The notes under the pieces were generated by a model. The model saw only the letters and a program-made list of their open reading frames with translations. It searched no databases and had not been told where the DNA came from. Of a stretch of 64,000 bases of DNA, positions 33,043-42,760 are shown piece by piece (the stretch's first letter is position 1; the number at the start of each line of letters is the position of its first letter). The stretch covers positions 124,001-188,000 of the forward strand of contig CAJYAD010000002.1 in NCBI GenBank assembly GCA_913064775.1, read 5' to 3'. The DNA comes from an uncultured Albidovulum sp. GTDB taxonomy: Bacteria; Pseudomonadota; Alphaproteobacteria; Rhodobacterales; Rhodobacteraceae. The position numbers and the translations under genes are program-made.

Positions 33043-34209
33043 CTAGAGCGCCCCTTTCAGCGCGTCGATGAGATCGGTCTTCTCCCAGGAGAAGCCGCCC
33101 TCGTCATCCGGCGCGCGGCCGAAATGGCCATAGGCCGAGGTGCGCTGGTAGATCGGCTTGTTCAGCCCCAGATGGGTGCGGATGCCGCGCGGGCTGAGGT
33201 TCATCGCCTGCGCCACGGCGCGCTCGATCTTTTCCTCTGCCACAGTGCCGGTGCCATGGGTGTCGACATAGATCGACAGCGGCTTGGCCACGCCGATCGC
33301 GTAGGACAGCTGCAGCGTGCAGCGCTTGGCCAGCCCCGCCGCGACCACGTTCTTGGCCAGGTAGCGCGCCGCATAGGCGGCCGAACGGTCGACCTTGGTC
33401 GGATCCTTGCCCGAAAACGCTCCGCCGCCATGGGGGGCCGCGCCGCCATAGGTGTCGACGATGATCTTGCGCCCGGTCAGCCCGGCGTCACCGTCGGGTC
33501 CACCGATCACGAACTTGCCGGTGGGGTTCACATGCCATTCGGTCTGATCGGTGACCCAGCCCTTGGGCAGCACTTCCATGATGTAGGGATTGACGATCTG
33601 GCGCACGTCATCCGAGGTCAGCGCCGGGTCGATATGCTGGGTCGAGAGCACCAGCGAGGTCACCGCCACCGGCACCCCGTTCTCGTAGCGGATCGACAGC
33701 TGCGACTTGGCGTCGGGGCCCAGCTTGGGTTCCGCACCGGATTTGCGCGCCTGCGCCAGACGCTGCAGGATCGCATGGGCGTAGAGGATCGGCGCGGGCA
33801 TCAGCGCCTCGGTCTCGTCGGTGGCGTAGCCGAACATGATGCCCTGATCGCCGGCGCCTTCGTCCTTGTTGTCGGCGGCGTCGACGCCCTGGGCGATGTC
33901 GGCGGACTGGGCGTGAAGGTAGCTGTCGACCTTCAGGTTGGCCCAGTGAAAGCCGTCCTGTTCATAGCCGATGTCGCGGACGCAGTCGCGCGCGATCTCC
34001 TCGACCCGTTCGATCACCTCGCCGGGGCCGCGGACCTCGCCGCCGATGATGACGCGGTCGGTGGTGGCGAAAGTCTCGCAGGCGACGCGGGATTGCGGGT
34101 CTGCGGTCAGGAAAGCATCGAGGATGGCATCCGAGATCCGGTCGCAGACCTTGTCGGGATGACCCTCTGAAACGGATTCAGAGGTGAAGATATAATCGCT
34201 GCGGGACAT
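33043..34209 (-). CDS. metK: S-adenosylmethionine synthetase
   Basis: A 388-residue protein from ATG 34209 ([20 protein letters not shown]). The family motifs [20 protein letters not shown] and GGGAFSGKD are intact. It makes SAM from methionine and ATP. The ribosome site (GGAGCAC) is part of the riboswitch immediately upstream, so translation should drop when SAM or SAH is high. It is the first gene of a metK-queF unit. Confidence 0.95.
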   Translation of the reverse strand: MSRSDYIFTSESVSEGHPDKVCDRISDAILDAFLTADPQSRVACETFATTDRVIIGGEVRGPGEVIERVEEIARDCVRDIGYEQDGFHWANLKVDSYLHAQSADIAQGVDAADNKDEGAGDQGIMFGYATDETEALMPAPILYAHAILQRLAQARKSGAEPKLGPDAKSQLSIRYENGVPVAVTSLVLSTQHIDPALTSDDVRQIVNPYIMEVLPKGWVTDQTEWHVNPTGKFVIGGPDGDAGLTGRKIIVDTYGGAAPHGGGAFSGKDPTKVDRSAAYAARYLAKNVVAAGLAKRCTLQLSYAIGVAKPLSIYVDTHGTGTVAEEKIERAVAQAMNLSPRGIRTHLGLNKPIYQRTSAYGHFGRAPDDEGGFSWEKTDLIDALKGAL

Positions 34210-34210
34210 G

Positions 34211-34259
34211 AAGTGCTCCATTCGGGGTTACGCCGCCACGCCAGGAAGCCGTTGTGGCA
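34211..34259 (-). ncRNA. SAM/SAH riboswitch upstream of metK
   Basis: Read on the minus strand, the leader has CCACAACGGCTTCCTGGCGT, a GGCGG segment, and then TGGAGCAC just before the ATG. This matches the SAM/SAH riboswitch of Rhodobacterales: a stem built on CCAC/GTGG, the conserved AACGGCTTCCTGGCGTG loop, and a 3' pseudoknot strand that includes the Shine-Dalgarno sequence. Ligand binding hides the ribosome site. Confidence 0.88.
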
Positions 34260-34522
34260 GTCAATCCAGCACAGCTAACCTTCCTTCCGCTGGGGGTCAA
34301 TGGTGGACCGGGCGAGGCGCGGCATGTGCCCGGAATGCGGGCATTTCGGCGCGGGTCCCGGGGGTTTGGGCGGGCAGGACAGGGGCGGTGCCGTCACGGC
34401 AGGTGGCGCGGTCTGGCCGCGCACGCGGCTTGCACGATTGCGCGAACGCCCCCATTACTGGCCCGGAACATGCGTCGGGGGCCGGGTGGGGCCCGGCGAC
34501 CACGGCTGCGAAGGGGGCGTCG

Positions 34523-35623
34523 ATGCGCGATGCGGGACACAGAGGACGGCCGGGCCGCAGGGCCAGCACCGTCGCCGCCGCGGTCCTGATCGCATGGCTG
34601 GCGCCGGGGCTGGCGGTGCAGGCAGGGGGGCCGCCGCTGCCTGTGCAGATCGTCACGGTCCACCACAGCGCCGATCTGCGCCGTTTCACCCTGACCGGCG
34701 AGGTCGCCGCGCGGCATACCTTGACGGCGTCTTTCGCGGATTCCGGGCGGATCGTGGCCTTGCCGGTGTCCGAGGGCGACCATGTCGGCAAAGGCGCGGT
34801 GCTGGCGCGGCTCGATTCCGTCCAGCAAGAGCAGGCGCTGCTGTCGGCCAAGGCGGCGCTTTCCTCGGCCCGGGCCAATGCCCGCAAGGCGCGCGAGGAT
34901 GCCGACCGTCAGGATGGGCTGCTGGAACGCGGCGCCACCACCCGCAGCGCCCGCGACGCCGCCGCCGACCAACTGCGCGCCGCCGAAGCCGGCGTGGCCC
35001 AGGCCCAGGCCGATCTGGACCGCGCCCAGAAAGCGTTGACGGATACCGTGCTGCGCGCGCCCGCCGCGGCCACGGTGATCGGCAAGATGGCCGAGCTGGG
35101 CCAGGTCGTGGGCGCGGCGCAGCCCGTCCTGCAACTGGCGCTGGGCGAAGACTACGACGCGATCTTCCAACTGCCCGAGGCCGTTCCCGCCACGCTGGAT
35201 GTCCATCCCACCCAGGTGACGCTGTCGCCGGTGGGGCGGCCGGATGAAACCGTCGTGGGCCTGCCGCGGCTGATCTCGCCGCTGGTCGATCCGTCGCAGG
35301 GGACGGTGAAGGTGACGGTGGGCATGCGCGCGCTGCCCAAGGGGATGCATATCGGCGACCCGATCGTCGGCACCATCACGCTGCGCGATCCGCCGCGGGT
35401 GATGTTGCCCTGGTCCGCGATCACCGCGACAACCGAGGGGCCCGCCGTCTGGATCGTCGATCCCAAGACCCATGCGGTTTCCCTGCACCAGGTGCAGATC
35501 CTGCGGTATGAGACCGGCCGCACCGTGCTGTCGGGCGGGCTGACGGATGGCCAAGAGGTCGTGGGGCTGGGGGCGAGCCTGCTGTATCCCGGCCGGATCG
35601 TGCGCGGGGTAGAGGGCAAATGA
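34523..35623 (+). CDS. RND efflux periplasmic adaptor (membrane fusion protein) 1
   Basis: A 366-residue protein from ATG 34523. It has an N-terminal membrane or signal segment (ASTVAAAVLIAWLAPGLAVQA), a lipoyl-like half (ADSGRIVALPVSEGDHVGKGAVLARLDS), an alpha-helical hairpin (about 100-150, ARANARKAREDADRQ), the second lipoyl half and a beta-barrel (DTVLRAPAAATVIGKMAELG). It should bridge the inner-membrane RND pump to an outer-membrane channel. Its stop overlaps the start of the second adaptor (ATGA). No TolC-like gene is present here. Confidence 0.83.
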   Translation: MRDAGHRGRPGRRASTVAAAVLIAWLAPGLAVQAGGPPLPVQIVTVHHSADLRRFTLTGEVAARHTLTASFADSGRIVALPVSEGDHVGKGAVLARLDSVQQEQALLSAKAALSSARANARKAREDADRQDGLLERGATTRSARDAAADQLRAAEAGVAQAQADLDRAQKALTDTVLRAPAAATVIGKMAELGQVVGAAQPVLQLALGEDYDAIFQLPEAVPATLDVHPTQVTLSPVGRPDETVVGLPRLISPLVDPSQGTVKVTVGMRALPKGMHIGDPIVGTITLRDPPRVMLPWSAITATTEGPAVWIVDPKTHAVSLHQVQILRYETGRTVLSGGLTDGQEVVGLGASLLYPGRIVRGVEGK

Positions 35624-36714
35624 TGCGCATTCCCACCCACGTCTCGCGTCCCGTCTGGCCGTTGATCGCCGCGCTGGTGCTGCTTGCGGCCTGCAAGCCC
35701 GCACCGCCCGCGCCGCCGCCGCCGCGCCCGGTGGTGTCCGAGGTTCTGACCCCGCAGGCCGGGTTGCGACCGGCCTATGTCGGCACCATCGCGCCGCGCA
35801 CCCAGACCGATCTGGGCTTTCCCCTGGCCGGGACCCTGGCTGAACGGCCGGTCGAAGAGGGCGACGTGGTCGCGAAGGGCGCCACGCTGGCCAGGCTCGA
35901 CCCGCAGCAGCTAGAGGCGCGGGTGCGTGCCGCGCAGGCCGGGGTGACGGTGGCGTCGGCACAGCTCAATTCCGCGCAGGACGCGGCGAACCGGGTGAAC
36001 GCTCTGGTCGCCAAGGGGGTGAACAGCACGGCTTCGGCAGAGGCCGCGAAGAACGCGCTGGTCGCGGCCGAGGCGCGGCTTGCGCAGGCCCGGGCGGGTC
36101 TCGCGCAAAGCCGTCAGGTGCTGGGCTTTGCCACGCTGAGCGCGCCGCAAGAGGGGGTGATCACCCATGTCTACGCCCAGCCCGGCGCATCGCTGAGCGC
36201 GGGGCAGAAGGTGGTGCAACTGGCCGCCACGCAGGACCGCGAGGCAGTGATCGACCTGTCCGAACAGGATGCGGCAGGGCTGGTGCCCGGCGCCGTCTTC
36301 CGCGTCCGGCTGGAGGCCGCACCGCAGATCGCCACCTCGGCCACGCTGCGCCGCATCGACCCGGTCGCCGACCCCACCACCCGCACCCGACGCCTGCATC
36401 TGACGCTGGCCACGAATGCCGCCGCCAGCTTTCGGCTGGGGGCGCTGGTGCAGGTCGAACCCGGCGCGCAGACCAAGGCCCGCCTGACCCTGCCGCGCAC
36501 CGCCCTGATCGGCGGCAAGCCCCGGGTCTGGGTCGTCGCCCGCAAGTCTGGCGCGCCGACCGGCACGGTGCGCGCGCAGCCCATCACCCTGGCCCCCGGC
36601 GCCGGCGATCGGGTGGTGGTGGCCAGCGGGCTGAGCGCGGGTGAGGAAGTGGTGCTGAAGGGCGTGAACTCGATCAAGGACGGGCAGCTTGTCGGCCCGA
36701 GTGTGGCGCGATGA
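35620..36714 (+). CDS. RND efflux periplasmic adaptor 2 (lipoprotein)
   Basis: A 364-residue protein. The signal peptide ends in a lipobox (LVLLAAC, Cys near residue 26), so it is probably lipid-anchored. The lipoyl halves are GFPLAGTLAERPVEEGDVVAKGATLARLD and TLSAPQEGVITHVYAQPGASLSAG, with a helical hairpin between. Having two different adaptors before one RND pump is known in other alphaproteobacteria. It overlaps the pump gene by four bases, so all three genes are translationally linked. Confidence 0.85.
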   Translation: MMRIPTHVSRPVWPLIAALVLLAACKPAPPAPPPPRPVVSEVLTPQAGLRPAYVGTIAPRTQTDLGFPLAGTLAERPVEEGDVVAKGATLARLDPQQLEARVRAAQAGVTVASAQLNSAQDAANRVNALVAKGVNSTASAEAAKNALVAAEARLAQARAGLAQSRQVLGFATLSAPQEGVITHVYAQPGASLSAGQKVVQLAATQDREAVIDLSEQDAAGLVPGAVFRVRLEAAPQIATSATLRRIDPVADPTTRTRRLHLTLATNAAASFRLGALVQVEPGAQTKARLTLPRTALIGGKPRVWVVARKSGAPTGTVRAQPITLAPGAGDRVVVASGLSAGEEVVLKGVNSIKDGQLVGPSVAR

Positions 36715-39700
36715 AGCGGTTCAACCTGTCGGACTGGGCGCTGGGCCACCGATCCTTCGTGTGGTTCCTGATGATCGTCTGTCTGGTGGCGGGCGCCTAT
36801 GCCTATGTCACCATCGGCCGCGAGGAAGACCCGAATTTCGCCATCAAGACGATGGTGGTCTCGGCCTCGCTGCCCGGCGCCTCGGTCGAGGAAACGGTGG
36901 ATCAGGTCACCGACCGGATCGAGAAGAAGCTGCAGGAATTGCCGGAACTCGACTTCACCCGCTCGATCACCCGCCCCGGTCAGGCGGTGGTCTACGTGAA
37001 CCTTCTGGCCACCACGAAGGCGCGGGAACTGCCGCGTATCTGGCAGCGGGTGCGCGACATGATGTCCGATATCCGCCCCGATTTTCCCCAGGAATTCCAG
37101 GGCTTCCGCTTCAACGACGATTTCGGTGACGTCTTCGGCAACCTCTTTGCCTTCACCGCCGACGGCTTCAGCCCGCGCGAATTGCGCGACCATGTCGATA
37201 TCGTCAAGCGCGAGATCCAGGGCCTGCCCGACGCCGGCAAGGTGGCGCTGTACGGCACCAGGGACGAGGCGATCTATCTGGATTTCTCGCCCCGCAAGCT
37301 GGCGGCTTTGGGGCTGAACGAACAGGCGGTGCTGGCCACGCTGCAGGCGCAGAACGCGATCCTGCCCTCAGGCGCGATCAACGCGGGCGACGAGCGCGTT
37401 CTGGTGCAGCTGGGCGGGCAGTTCACCGATGCGCAAAGCCTGGCGGATGTGAACCTGCGCGTCGGCGACCGCTTCTTTCGCCTGACCGACGTGGCGACGA
37501 TCCGCCAGGGCTATACAGACCCGCCCGCCAACATCTTCCGCTATGACGGCAAGGACGCCATCGGGTTGGAGGTCGGCATGAAGCCCGGCGCCAACATCAT
37601 CGACTTCGGCAAGGAATTGCGCGGCGTGATGGCGGTCGCGCGGGCGCAGATGCCGCTGGGCATCGCGATCCATCAGGTGGCCGATCAGCCGAAGGTGGTG
37701 GAACATGCCGTGGGCGGCTTCCTGCGGGCGTTGTTCGAGGCGGTGGCGATCGTGCTGATCGTCAGCTTCATCAGCCTCGGCCTGCGCGCCGGGCTGGTGG
37801 TGACGGTGACCATTCCGCTGGTGCTGGCGATCACCTTCCTGGTGATGAAGTTTTCCGGCATCAGCTTGCAGCGGATCTCGCTCGGGGCGCTGATCATCGC
37901 GCTGGGGCTGCTGGTCGACGACGCGATGATCACCATCGAGACGATGATCTCGCGGCTGGAAAAAGGCGAGACCCGGCGCCGCGCGGCCTCTTACGCCTGG
38001 ACCTCCATCGCCTTTCCGATGCTGTCGGGCACGCTGGTGACGGTGGCGGGCTTCATCCCGATCGGGCTGAACAATTCGGCGGCGGGGGAATTCACCTTCT
38101 CGCTGTTCGTGGTGATCGCGGTGTCACTGCTGGTCAGCTGGATCGCGGCGGTGCTGTTCGCGCCGCTTCTGGGGGTGACGCTTCTGCCCAAGAACTGGGC
38201 CGATCACGATCCCGCCCCGGGGCGGCTGCGACGCGCCTTCCACGGCGTCTTGCGCGCCGCGATGCGGTTTCGCTGGGTGACCATCGCGGCCACGCTGGCG
38301 GTCTTCGGCCTGTCGGTCTTCGGCATGCGCTATGTCGAGCAGCAGTTCTTTCCCACCTCCGACCGGCCCGAGCTGATCGTTGATGTGAACTTGCCCGACA
38401 ATGCCTCGATCGCCGACACGACGGCCACGGTGGATCGGCTGGAAGGCGTGGTCCGGGGCGATCCCGCCGCGCTGTTCTGGACCAGCTATATCGGCACCAG
38501 CGCGCCGCGTTTCATCCTGTCTTATGACGTCGGCACGCCGGCGCCGAACATGGCCCAGATGGTGGTGCAGACCCCGGGCGTGGCGGCGCGCGACCGGCTG
38601 AAGGCGAAGATCCGCGCCTATGCCGACAGCCACCTGCCCGGCGTCGATCTGATCGCCAAGAACCTGGAAATCGGGCCGCCGGTGGGCCGCCCGGTGCAAT
38701 ACCGCCTGTCGGGCCCCGACATCGGCGTGCTGCGGGACCACGCGCGAGATCTGGCGGCGGTGGTCGGATCGAACCCGCATCTGCGCGACGTGGTGATGGA
38801 CTGGAACGCCCCGGCGCGGGTGGTGCGGATCGAGGTGCTGCAGGACAAGGCGCGCCAGCTGGGGATCACGCCCAAGGACATCGCCGGGTCGCTGAATGCG
38901 ATCTTCTCGGGGCAGCTGATCACCCAGCTGCGCGACAAGACCTATCTGGTCGACATCACCGCGCGCGGCGATAAGGCGGCGCGGCATTCGATCTCGGCGC
39001 TGAACGGGCTGCAATTGTCGGGGCCGCACGGGGCGGCGGTGCCGCTGTCGTCGCTGGCAGTGTTCCATTACGACACCCAGCCCTCGGTGATCTACCAGCG
39101 CAACCAAGTGCCCACGATCACCGTGAAAGCGGCGATCGCCGGGCCGGATCAGCCTGCCACGCTGGTCAAGGCGCTGGCCCCGAAGATCGCGAAATTCGAG
39201 GCGGGGCTGCCGCCGGGCTATGCCGTGGCCATCGGCGGCACGGTGGAAAGCAGCGCCCAAAGCCAGGCGCCGATTGCCGCCGTGGTGCCGGTGATGCTGC
39301 TGATCATCCTGACGCTGGTGATGATGCAGATGCAAAGCTTTCGCCTGGCCTTCATCGTCTTTTGCGCCGCGCCGCTGGGGCTGATCGGCGTGGTCGCGGC
39401 GTTGTTGCCGTCCGGCGCGCCGCTGGGGTTCGTGGCGATCCTCGGGGTGCTGGCGCTGATCGGCATCCTGATCCGCAACTCGATCATCCTGGTGCATGAG
39501 ATCGAGGTGCTGCGCGCGGATGGCATGCCCGCCTGGGACGCGGTCTTCCAGGCCTCGGACAGCCGCGCCCGGCCGATCCTGCTGACGGCGGCGGCGGCGA
39601 GCCTCGCGCTGATCCCCATCGCGCGAGAGATCTTCTGGGGCCCGATGGCCTATGCGATGATGGGCGGCATCATCGCAGGCACCATCGTGACGCTGGTCTT

Positions 39701-39755
39701 CGTGCCCGCACTTTACCTTGCGGTGTTTCGCGTCAAGCCGCCGCAGAGGGGGTAG
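36711..39755 (+). CDS. RND-family efflux pump, inner-membrane subunit
   Basis: A 1014-residue protein with the twelve-helix RND plan and two large periplasmic loops. The start MKRFNLSDWALGHRSFVWFL and YVTIGREEDPNFAIKTMVVS is of the hydrophobe-type pumps. The proton relay is in helix four (GLLVDDAMITIE, two Asp). The usual AcrB-like region IPIGLNNSAAGEF and the C-terminal RNSIILVHEIE are also present. It exports toxic organic compounds using proton flow; substrate range is unknown. A hairpin at 39826-39857 follows. Confidence 0.88.
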   Translation: MKRFNLSDWALGHRSFVWFLMIVCLVAGAYAYVTIGREEDPNFAIKTMVVSASLPGASVEETVDQVTDRIEKKLQELPELDFTRSITRPGQAVVYVNLLATTKARELPRIWQRVRDMMSDIRPDFPQEFQGFRFNDDFGDVFGNLFAFTADGFSPRELRDHVDIVKREIQGLPDAGKVALYGTRDEAIYLDFSPRKLAALGLNEQAVLATLQAQNAILPSGAINAGDERVLVQLGGQFTDAQSLADVNLRVGDRFFRLTDVATIRQGYTDPPANIFRYDGKDAIGLEVGMKPGANIIDFGKELRGVMAVARAQMPLGIAIHQVADQPKVVEHAVGGFLRALFEAVAIVLIVSFISLGLRAGLVVTVTIPLVLAITFLVMKFSGISLQRISLGALIIALGLLVDDAMITIETMISRLEKGETRRRAASYAWTSIAFPMLSGTLVTVAGFIPIGLNNSAAGEFTFSLFVVIAVSLLVSWIAAVLFAPLLGVTLLPKNWADHDPAPGRLRRAFHGVLRAAMRFRWVTIAATLAVFGLSVFGMRYVEQQFFPTSDRPELIVDVNLPDNASIADTTATVDRLEGVVRGDPAALFWTSYIGTSAPRFILSYDVGTPAPNMAQMVVQTPGVAARDRLKAKIRAYADSHLPGVDLIAKNLEIGPPVGRPVQYRLSGPDIGVLRDHARDLAAVVGSNPHLRDVVMDWNAPARVVRIEVLQDKARQLGITPKDIAGSLNAIFSGQLITQLRDKTYLVDITARGDKAARHSISALNGLQLSGPHGAAVPLSSLAVFHYDTQPSVIYQRNQVPTITVKAAIAGPDQPATLVKALAPKIAKFEAGLPPGYAVAIGGTVESSAQSQAPIAAVVPVMLLIILTLVMMQMQSFRLAFIVFCAAPLGLIGVVAALLPSGAPLGFVAILGVLALIGILIRNSIILVHEIEVLRADGMPAWDAVFQASDSRARPILLTAAAASLALIPIAREIFWGPMAYAMMGGIIAGTIVTLVFVPALYLAVFRVKPPQRG

Positions 39756-39825
39756 GCCAGCCTCGCTCGCCGCCCGCTGCGCGCCTTGCCTGCGGATCGG
39801 CGCCACGCCCGTCCCGCCAAAGGAA

Positions 39826-39857
39826 AACCGGCGGAAAGCGCTTGCTTCCCGCCGGTT
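39826..39857 (-). terminator. terminator hairpin between the RND and lipoprotein genes
   Basis: AACCGGCGG (39826-39834) pairs perfectly with CCGCCGGTT (39849-39857), with an inner AAGC/GCTT stem. On the minus strand it is followed by TTTCC, so it best fits as the terminator of the lipoprotein/OmpA unit, but it can stop the pump transcript as well. Confidence 0.75.
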
Positions 39858-39889
39858 CGTTGAAGGTCGCCCGGTTCCGCGTCGCGGCC

Positions 39890-40231
39890 CTAGCGGGTGT
39901 AGGTGACGTTCTCGCTGGGCGTGGTCGGATCGCTGATGTCCTCACCGGCCTTGAACGGCCCGGTGGCCACGTTCGGCGGTGCAATGCCCGAACACACCGG
40001 CTTGCCGTATTTGTCGAGCCGCGCCGACAGGTAGCCCTCGACGCCGTCATCGATGATCCAGTGGTCGCAGCCGGTGGGGTCGACCCATATCCCGGCCTTC
40101 AACTGGCTGAGGTGCTTGTCGCCGATCAGCCCTCGGTCAAAGCCCTTGTTGGCCGGGATCGCGCTGATTTCGTCGCAGCCCGCAAGCACGACGGGGATCG
40201 ACAGGATGGCGAGTATTTTGATCGCGTACAT
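39890..40231 (-). CDS. small lipoprotein sharing a domain with the adjacent OmpA-like protein
   Basis: A 113-residue protein from ATG 40231, with a lipoprotein signal (LSIPVVLAGC, Cys near 19). Residues about 45-80 contain WVDPTGCDHWIIDDGVEGY and GKPVC. The upstream OmpA-like protein has the same pattern (WIDPDGCEHWAMDDGAEGF and GKPIC), including two cysteines that may form a disulfide. It is therefore a stand-alone copy of that domain. It begins 13 bases after the OmpA gene. Function is unknown; an envelope role is likely. Confidence 0.7.
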   Translation of the reverse strand: MYAIKILAILSIPVVLAGCDEISAIPANKGFDRGLIGDKHLSQLKAGIWVDPTGCDHWIIDDGVEGYLSARLDKYGKPVCSGIAPPNVATGPFKAGEDISDPTTPSENVTYTR

Positions 40232-40244
40232 CTGGTCATTCCCC

Positions 40245-40880
40245 CTAGCGGATGCAGTCGATTTCGACACGGCGGTTCAGCGCCATGTTGTGCGCCGAGC
40301 TATTCGGGACCCGTGGGTCTCGCTCGCCATACCAGCGCACTGTGGCGATCCGCGCCCCGGTCGAACGGGCCACCTGCGCCACCGCCATCGCCCGGCGCTT
40401 CGACAGGCCCATGTTATAGGCGTCAGAGCCGCGGCTGTCGGTGTGGCCGTTGATCTCGTAGGAAAATGCCTTGGCGTGGGTGAAGAAATTGACCAGCCGG
40501 CGGCGACCCTCGGTGCTGATGCGGGCGCTTGCCGTGCGGAACAGCTGATCGCTGTCTATCACTGCGCAGGTCTTGGCGCGATGGCAGATCGGCTTGCCGT
40601 CCCGGGTCAGGCGGATGTCCATGAATCCTTCGGCCCCGTCATCCATCGCCCAATGTTCGCAGCCGTCCGGGTCGATCCAGATCGTCGGGATGTAGATCTC
40701 GCCGGTGCGTGTCTGGGGGATCGAGGCGCTTCCGCGCACGGTGGTGGGTGTCGCGACCCTGCCGTTCGGTTGATAGACCCCCGGGGTGCCGCCAGCCTGT
40801 GCCGTGCCTCCCGACATTCCCATGGCGAGGAGTGCCGCACCGAGTGCCGCCAACCCATTTCGAAATCGTCTGGAAAACAT
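40245..40880 (-). CDS. OmpA-family peptidoglycan-binding protein with an N-terminal conserved domain
   Basis: A 211-residue protein with a signal peptide (cleavage near GTAQA, about residue 28). Residues 65-100 hold the WxDPxGCxHWxxDDG domain. Residues 105-210 are an OmpA C-terminal domain (FSYEINGHTDSRGSDAYNMG, LSKRRAMAVA, ALNRRVEIDC) that binds diaminopimelate in peptidoglycan. It lacks the barrel of true OmpA, so it is a periplasmic or anchored wall-binding protein. It pairs with the small lipoprotein downstream. Confidence 0.8.
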   Translation of the reverse strand: MFSRRFRNGLAALGAALLAMGMSGGTAQAGGTPGVYQPNGRVATPTTVRGSASIPQTRTGEIYIPTIWIDPDGCEHWAMDDGAEGFMDIRLTRDGKPICHRAKTCAVIDSDQLFRTASARISTEGRRRLVNFFTHAKAFSYEINGHTDSRGSDAYNMGLSKRRAMAVAQVARSTGARIATVRWYGERDPRVPNSSAHNMALNRRVEIDCIR

Positions 40881-41117
40881 CACTACCGTGCCCCTTGCCG
40901 TAAACCCATGGGCGCCGGTCTACCCCTTCCGGATCTGCCCCTTTGGGAATGGTCCCATACTCTATATGCGGAAGTCTAGCAAAATTAGGGGTGTTATGGA
41001 ATGCTTTTCCCCACATATTGTGTCGCATCTCGGAACATTTTCACGCCAGCGTGAGCATTGTCCCGCAGAACGACACTTGCGCCAAGCGCTTCCTTTGGGG
41101 GCTTCCGACGGGCGGCG

Positions 41118-42449
41118 TCAGGCGCCAAGCCAGGTTCCGGCAAGGGAATTCGGCCCCGACGAGGCGATTCTCACCCGTCCGATCACGCCCGGGCGGGCCT
41201 CGGGGTGGGTGACGTGGACGGCATGCAGATGGTCGGACTTGCCCACCATCTGTCCCGCCATCCGGCCCGGCTTTTCAAACAGGACCGAGACCTCGCGCCC
41301 GACCATGGCCTCTTGCGCCGCGTGCTGCTGCCCGGTCAGCAGTGTCTGCAGGCGCTGCAGTCGGTCGTCGGCGTCGGGCGCGGGCACTTCCGGGCGCTCG
41401 GCCGCCGGGGTGCCGGGGCGGGCGGAATATTTGAACGAGAACGCCGCGCCGAAACCCACAGCGCGCACCAGATCCAGCGTCGCCTCGAAATCGGCCTCGG
41501 TCTCGCCGGGGAAGCCGACGATGAAATCAGAAGTCAGCAGGATGTCGGGACGCGCGGCGCGGATGCGCTCAACCAAGCGCAGATAGGCCTCGGCGGTGTG
41601 CTTGCGGTTCATCGCCTTCAGGATCCGGTCGCTGCCCGATTGCACCGGCAGATGCAGATAGGGCATCAGCTTGGGCTCTTCGCCATGGGCGGCGATCAGC
41701 GCGTCGTCCATGTCGTTGGGGTGCGAGGTGGTGTAGCGGATCCGCGCCAGCCCCTCGATCGCCGCCAGATCGCGCACCAGACCGCCCAGTCCGCCCGGAT
41801 GGCCATGATAGGCGTTGACGTTCTGGCCCAGCAGGGTGAGTTCGCGCACGCCGCGATCGACCAGATCGCGGGCCTCGGACAGGATCCGTTCGGCCGGACG
41901 CGAGACCTCGGCGCCGCGGGTATAGGGCACGACGCAGAAGGCGCAGAACTTGTCGCAGCCTTCCTGCACGGTCAGGAATGCCGACGGACCGCGCATCGGT
42001 TTCTGGCGGGCGGGGAGGTGGTCGAACTTGTCCTCGGCCGGGAAATCGGTGTCGACGGTCTTGCGGCCCTCGACTGCGGCCCGGGCCATGGCGGGCAGGC
42101 GGTGATAGCTTTGCGGCCCGACCACCAGATCGACCAGCGGCATCCGGTTCAGGATCTCGGCGCCCTCGGCCTGCGCCACGCAGCCGGCGACGCCGATCTT
42201 CAGATCGGGCCTGGCCTCTTTCAGCGGGCGCAGACGACCGAGGTCGGAATAGACCTTTTCGGCCGCCTTCTCGCGGATGTGGCAGGTGTTGAGCAGCACC
42301 ATGTCGGCCTCTTCGGGCCGGTCGGTGGTGACATAGCCCTCGGCGCCCATGACCTCGGCCATGCGCTCGCTGTCGTAGACGTTCATCTGGCAGCCGTAGG
42401 TCTTGATGAACAGCTTCTTCGGCGCCGTCTTGGTGCTGTCGTCGGCCAT
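41118..42449 (-). CDS. miaB: tRNA-2-methylthio-N6-dimethylallyladenosine synthase
   Basis: A 443-residue protein from ATG 42449 (an ATG at 42476 is possible). The UPF0004 domain has its three cluster cysteines in YGCQMN, NTCHIRE and VAGCVAQ. The radical SAM cluster is CDKFCAFC, and a TRAM domain lies at the C-terminus (about 370-440). It uses two Fe-S clusters and SAM to methylthiolate A37 of tRNAs. It is divergent from phoH rather than co-oriented with it, the order seen in many relatives. Confidence 0.93.
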   Translation of the reverse strand: MADDSTKTAPKKLFIKTYGCQMNVYDSERMAEVMGAEGYVTTDRPEEADMVLLNTCHIREKAAEKVYSDLGRLRPLKEARPDLKIGVAGCVAQAEGAEILNRMPLVDLVVGPQSYHRLPAMARAAVEGRKTVDTDFPAEDKFDHLPARQKPMRGPSAFLTVQEGCDKFCAFCVVPYTRGAEVSRPAERILSEARDLVDRGVRELTLLGQNVNAYHGHPGGLGGLVRDLAAIEGLARIRYTTSHPNDMDDALIAAHGEEPKLMPYLHLPVQSGSDRILKAMNRKHTAEAYLRLVERIRAARPDILLTSDFIVGFPGETEADFEATLDLVRAVGFGAAFSFKYSARPGTPAAERPEVPAPDADDRLQRLQTLLTGQQHAAQEAMVGREVSVLFEKPGRMAGQMVGKSDHLHAVHVTHPEARPGVIGRVRIASSGPNSLAGTWLGA

Positions 42450-42760
42450 GCGCGGGGGCCCCCATGGATGGTGCATCCGGCGTCCTAGCGCAACGCGGCC
42501 GGGCGTGCAACGGCGCTGGGGGTGAGGCGGACACAAGCGGGGCGGGCGCCTGCCCTGCGCCTGCGGCGCGCACCGGGCGGAAACAGGGCTTGGCGGTGTG
42601 TCAGTCGAGCTAAAGCGCCCGCGCCCCGCGAATGCGCAAGGCTTGGTCCGTTTCGTCACAGCCGCTTCAAATTTATGGACTACCTCTTGCGTTGCGGCCC
42701 GGTCAGGCCCACCATACCTGTGTGGGCTGGATGCTCCGGCCCGGTTGAGAGGAGACCTGC
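42450..42760. other. 311-base divergent intergenic region between miaB and phoH
   Basis: This region should hold the promoters of both genes. I see no credible gene and no strong hairpin. The AT-rich patch TTCAAATTTATGGAC near 42666 is the most promoter-like part. The phoH ribosome site GAGAGGAG is at its right end. Confidence 0.4.

Noticed and set aside
33040-33045. A preQ1 riboswitch before queF
   Set aside because: Only three bases separate metK and queF, so there is no room for one.
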